A DNA stretch of 60,257 nt, from positions 1-60,257 of the forward strand of contig CAJPPK010000008.1 in assembly GCA_905372565.1 (NCBI GenBank), written 5' to 3'. The number at the start of each line of letters is the position of its first letter. Positions within the stretch are counted from its first letter, which is position 1. The translations under genes were made by a program, and so were the position numbers. The stretch is from an uncultured Porphyromonas sp. (GTDB lineage Bacteria > Bacteroidota > Bacteroidia > Bacteroidales > Porphyromonadaceae). The notes below the pieces were generated by a model. The model made no database searches. It had not been told where the DNA came from and was given only the letters and a program-made list of their open reading frames with translations. Positions 59,443 through 60,257 of this stretch are shown here, piece after piece.

Positions 59443-59733
59443 CTAAAGAATGAGTTCGCCATCAAGATCAATGCTAGTTTCTTTACCGAGGGATATGATC
59501 TGACTATGATAATTCTTGCCAAGCTGGTAGATACGTAGGCTGTCGAGAGATTTATCAATGCTTGCCTCGAGATCTTTCATCAATTGGACTTGATGCACCG
59601 GTTCGACGAGGCATTCAAAAACTGAGTTTTGGACTCGCTGACCATAGTTCTGACAAATGCGGGCCACTTGACGTAATCTCTTCGCTCCTGCAGGAGAAGT
59701 GGTACAGACATCATAGGTAATTAAGAGATACAT
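59443..59733 (-). CDS. cas2: CRISPR-associated endoribonuclease/integration subunit Cas2 (type I-C-like)
   Basis: Cas2 is the structural partner of Cas1 in spacer integration. The 96-residue product starts MYLLITYDVCTTSPAGAKRL (beta1 with the conserved Asp) and continues VARICQNYGQRVQNSVFECL, typical of I-C Cas2. In-frame sequence upstream to 59784 overlaps cas1 and does not look like Cas2, so the ATG at 59733 is used. It is 13 bp downstream of cas1. No repeat array follows it within the window. Confidence 0.95.
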   Translation of the reverse strand: MYLLITYDVCTTSPAGAKRLRQVARICQNYGQRVQNSVFECLVEPVHQVQLMKDLEASIDKSLDSLRIYQLGKNYHSQIISLGKETSIDLDGELIL

Positions 59734-59746
59734 AGGGGAGAAGAGA

Positions 59747-60257
59747 CTAAGAGATGAGGAAAACAGGATAGTCATCAAGGTCACCGCGAAGATAACGAGC
59801 TAAGAGCTGGCTCTGTATATAGGGTAGTAGGCCTATGGAGACCCGCTCTTGGAGAAAGGGATGAGTGATCTCTTCCTTCTTACGCTTTTGCCAAAGAGCA
59901 AGAAGCTCCTTACGAGCATCCTCTCGTAGAAGGTAACCATTCTCTCCTTGGGGAAGGAAATCAGAGGGGACGACCTGATGACGGTTGATCAAGGTGATGA
60001 CGAATCGATCGATAAGGTATGCCCGAAGCTCCTCCATGAGATCAAGAGCTAGACTGGGACGTCCAGGACGATCTGTATGGAGAAATCCCACATAAGGATC
60101 GAGTCCTACACTCTCTAGCGCACTGCGTACATCGTGAGCTAGCAGAGTATAAAAGAAGGAGAGCAGGGCATTAACTTCATCCTTGGGTGGATGTTTACTC
60201 CTACCTGCAAAAGGAAACTCTGTAGAACGTATCAGCTGGGAGAATAAGCTGAAGTAG
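59747..60257 (-). CDS. cas1: CRISPR-associated endonuclease Cas1, C-terminal part (cut by window edge)
   Basis: This is the integrase of CRISPR adaptation. The frame is open from base 60257 inward, giving YFSLFSQLIRSTEFPFAGRS, then HPPKDEVNALLSFFYTLLAH, GLDPYVGFLHTDRPGRPSLA and LDLMEELRAYLIDRF. The His of GFLH and the acidic residues of LDLMEE are the conserved metal ligands. The PPKDEVNALLSFFYTLL and GRPSLALDLMEE patterns fit type I-C. The N-terminal half and the rest of the cas operon lie to the right of the window. Confidence 0.95.
   Translation of the reverse strand, partial: YFSLFSQLIRSTEFPFAGRSKHPPKDEVNALLSFFYTLLAHDVRSALESVGLDPYVGFLHTDRPGRPSLALDLMEELRAYLIDRFVITLINRHQVVPSDFLPQGENGYLLREDARKELLALWQKRKKEEITHPFLQERVSIGLLPYIQSQLLARYLRGDLDDYPVFLIS

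Noticed and set aside
1..60257. tRNA, rRNA, tmRNA, RNase P RNA, insertion sequences
   Set aside because: I looked for T-loop GTTCRANNCC patterns, the RNase P GAGGAAAGTCC core, tmRNA ends, and transposase motifs in all gaps and found none. Low-scoring RNAs could be missed by eye.

Overview
The window reads as chromosomal DNA of a Bacteroidetes, most likely Porphyromonas or a close relative. The supporting signs are: -7 promoter boxes of the Bacteroidetes form TAnnTTTG in front of many operons; a class III fructose bisphosphatase; a FeoA-FeoB fusion followed by a tiny Cys-rich membrane protein; a TonB receptor with a carboxypeptidase-regulatory-like N-terminus; a PepO-like M13 peptidase; and the gene run clpP-clpX-recQ-surA-like-ostA-like. 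No rRNA, tRNA, transposase or integrase gene was recognised. The base composition looks even throughout.

Layout, left to right. The 3' end of lpdA (+) is followed by minus-strand operons. First comes pduO-cobQ-cobD-priA (cobalamin plus replication restart), then argS. Next is a long cluster clpP-clpX-recQ-PPIase-OstA-like-small membrane protein-mutL, covering proteolysis, outer-membrane/LPS biogenesis and repair. Then a pair of small CHR transporters with murI and namZ (peptidoglycan precursor supply and recycling), and glycosyltransferase-DUF2891-histidine kinase-aroA-pepO. These are followed by feoAB-Cys-rich protein-CaCA exchanger-bifunctional RSH, and hypothetical-recJ-recQ-metallohydrolase. 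In the middle, on the plus strand, sit metK behind a SAM-II riboswitch and a WGR-domain gene. The right part holds relA-fbp (-), a frameshifted TonB receptor (+), and an operon folD-tsaE-tdk-acid phosphatase-cysteine desulfidase-lipoprotein (-). The window closes with cas2 and the 3' part of cas1 of a probable type I-C CRISPR system, running off the right edge. No CRISPR array is visible.

The most unusual signal is non-coding. Each of the nine intergenic gaps longer than about 300 bp contains an array of degenerate, dyad-symmetric units spaced 22 bp apart. The unit sequence changes from locus to locus (GGGAC-N4-GTCCC at two loci, GGTATAGC/GCTTTACC-like at seven). The 22-bp phase and the ability of neighbouring units to pair as hairpins with short loops are kept. 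They may be relatives of minisatellite elements described in Porphyromonas, or an undescribed structural or regulatory array.

Other points worth attention: a SAM-II aptamer whose core strand imitates one arm of a perfect 19-bp terminator before metK, suggesting transcriptional attenuation; a PriA without recognisable Walker A, motif V and motif VI residues; a MutL lacking the usual C-terminal endonuclease motif; and a probable single-base frameshift in the TonB receptor. All product calls come from reading translated sequence and motifs by eye; no database search was run.
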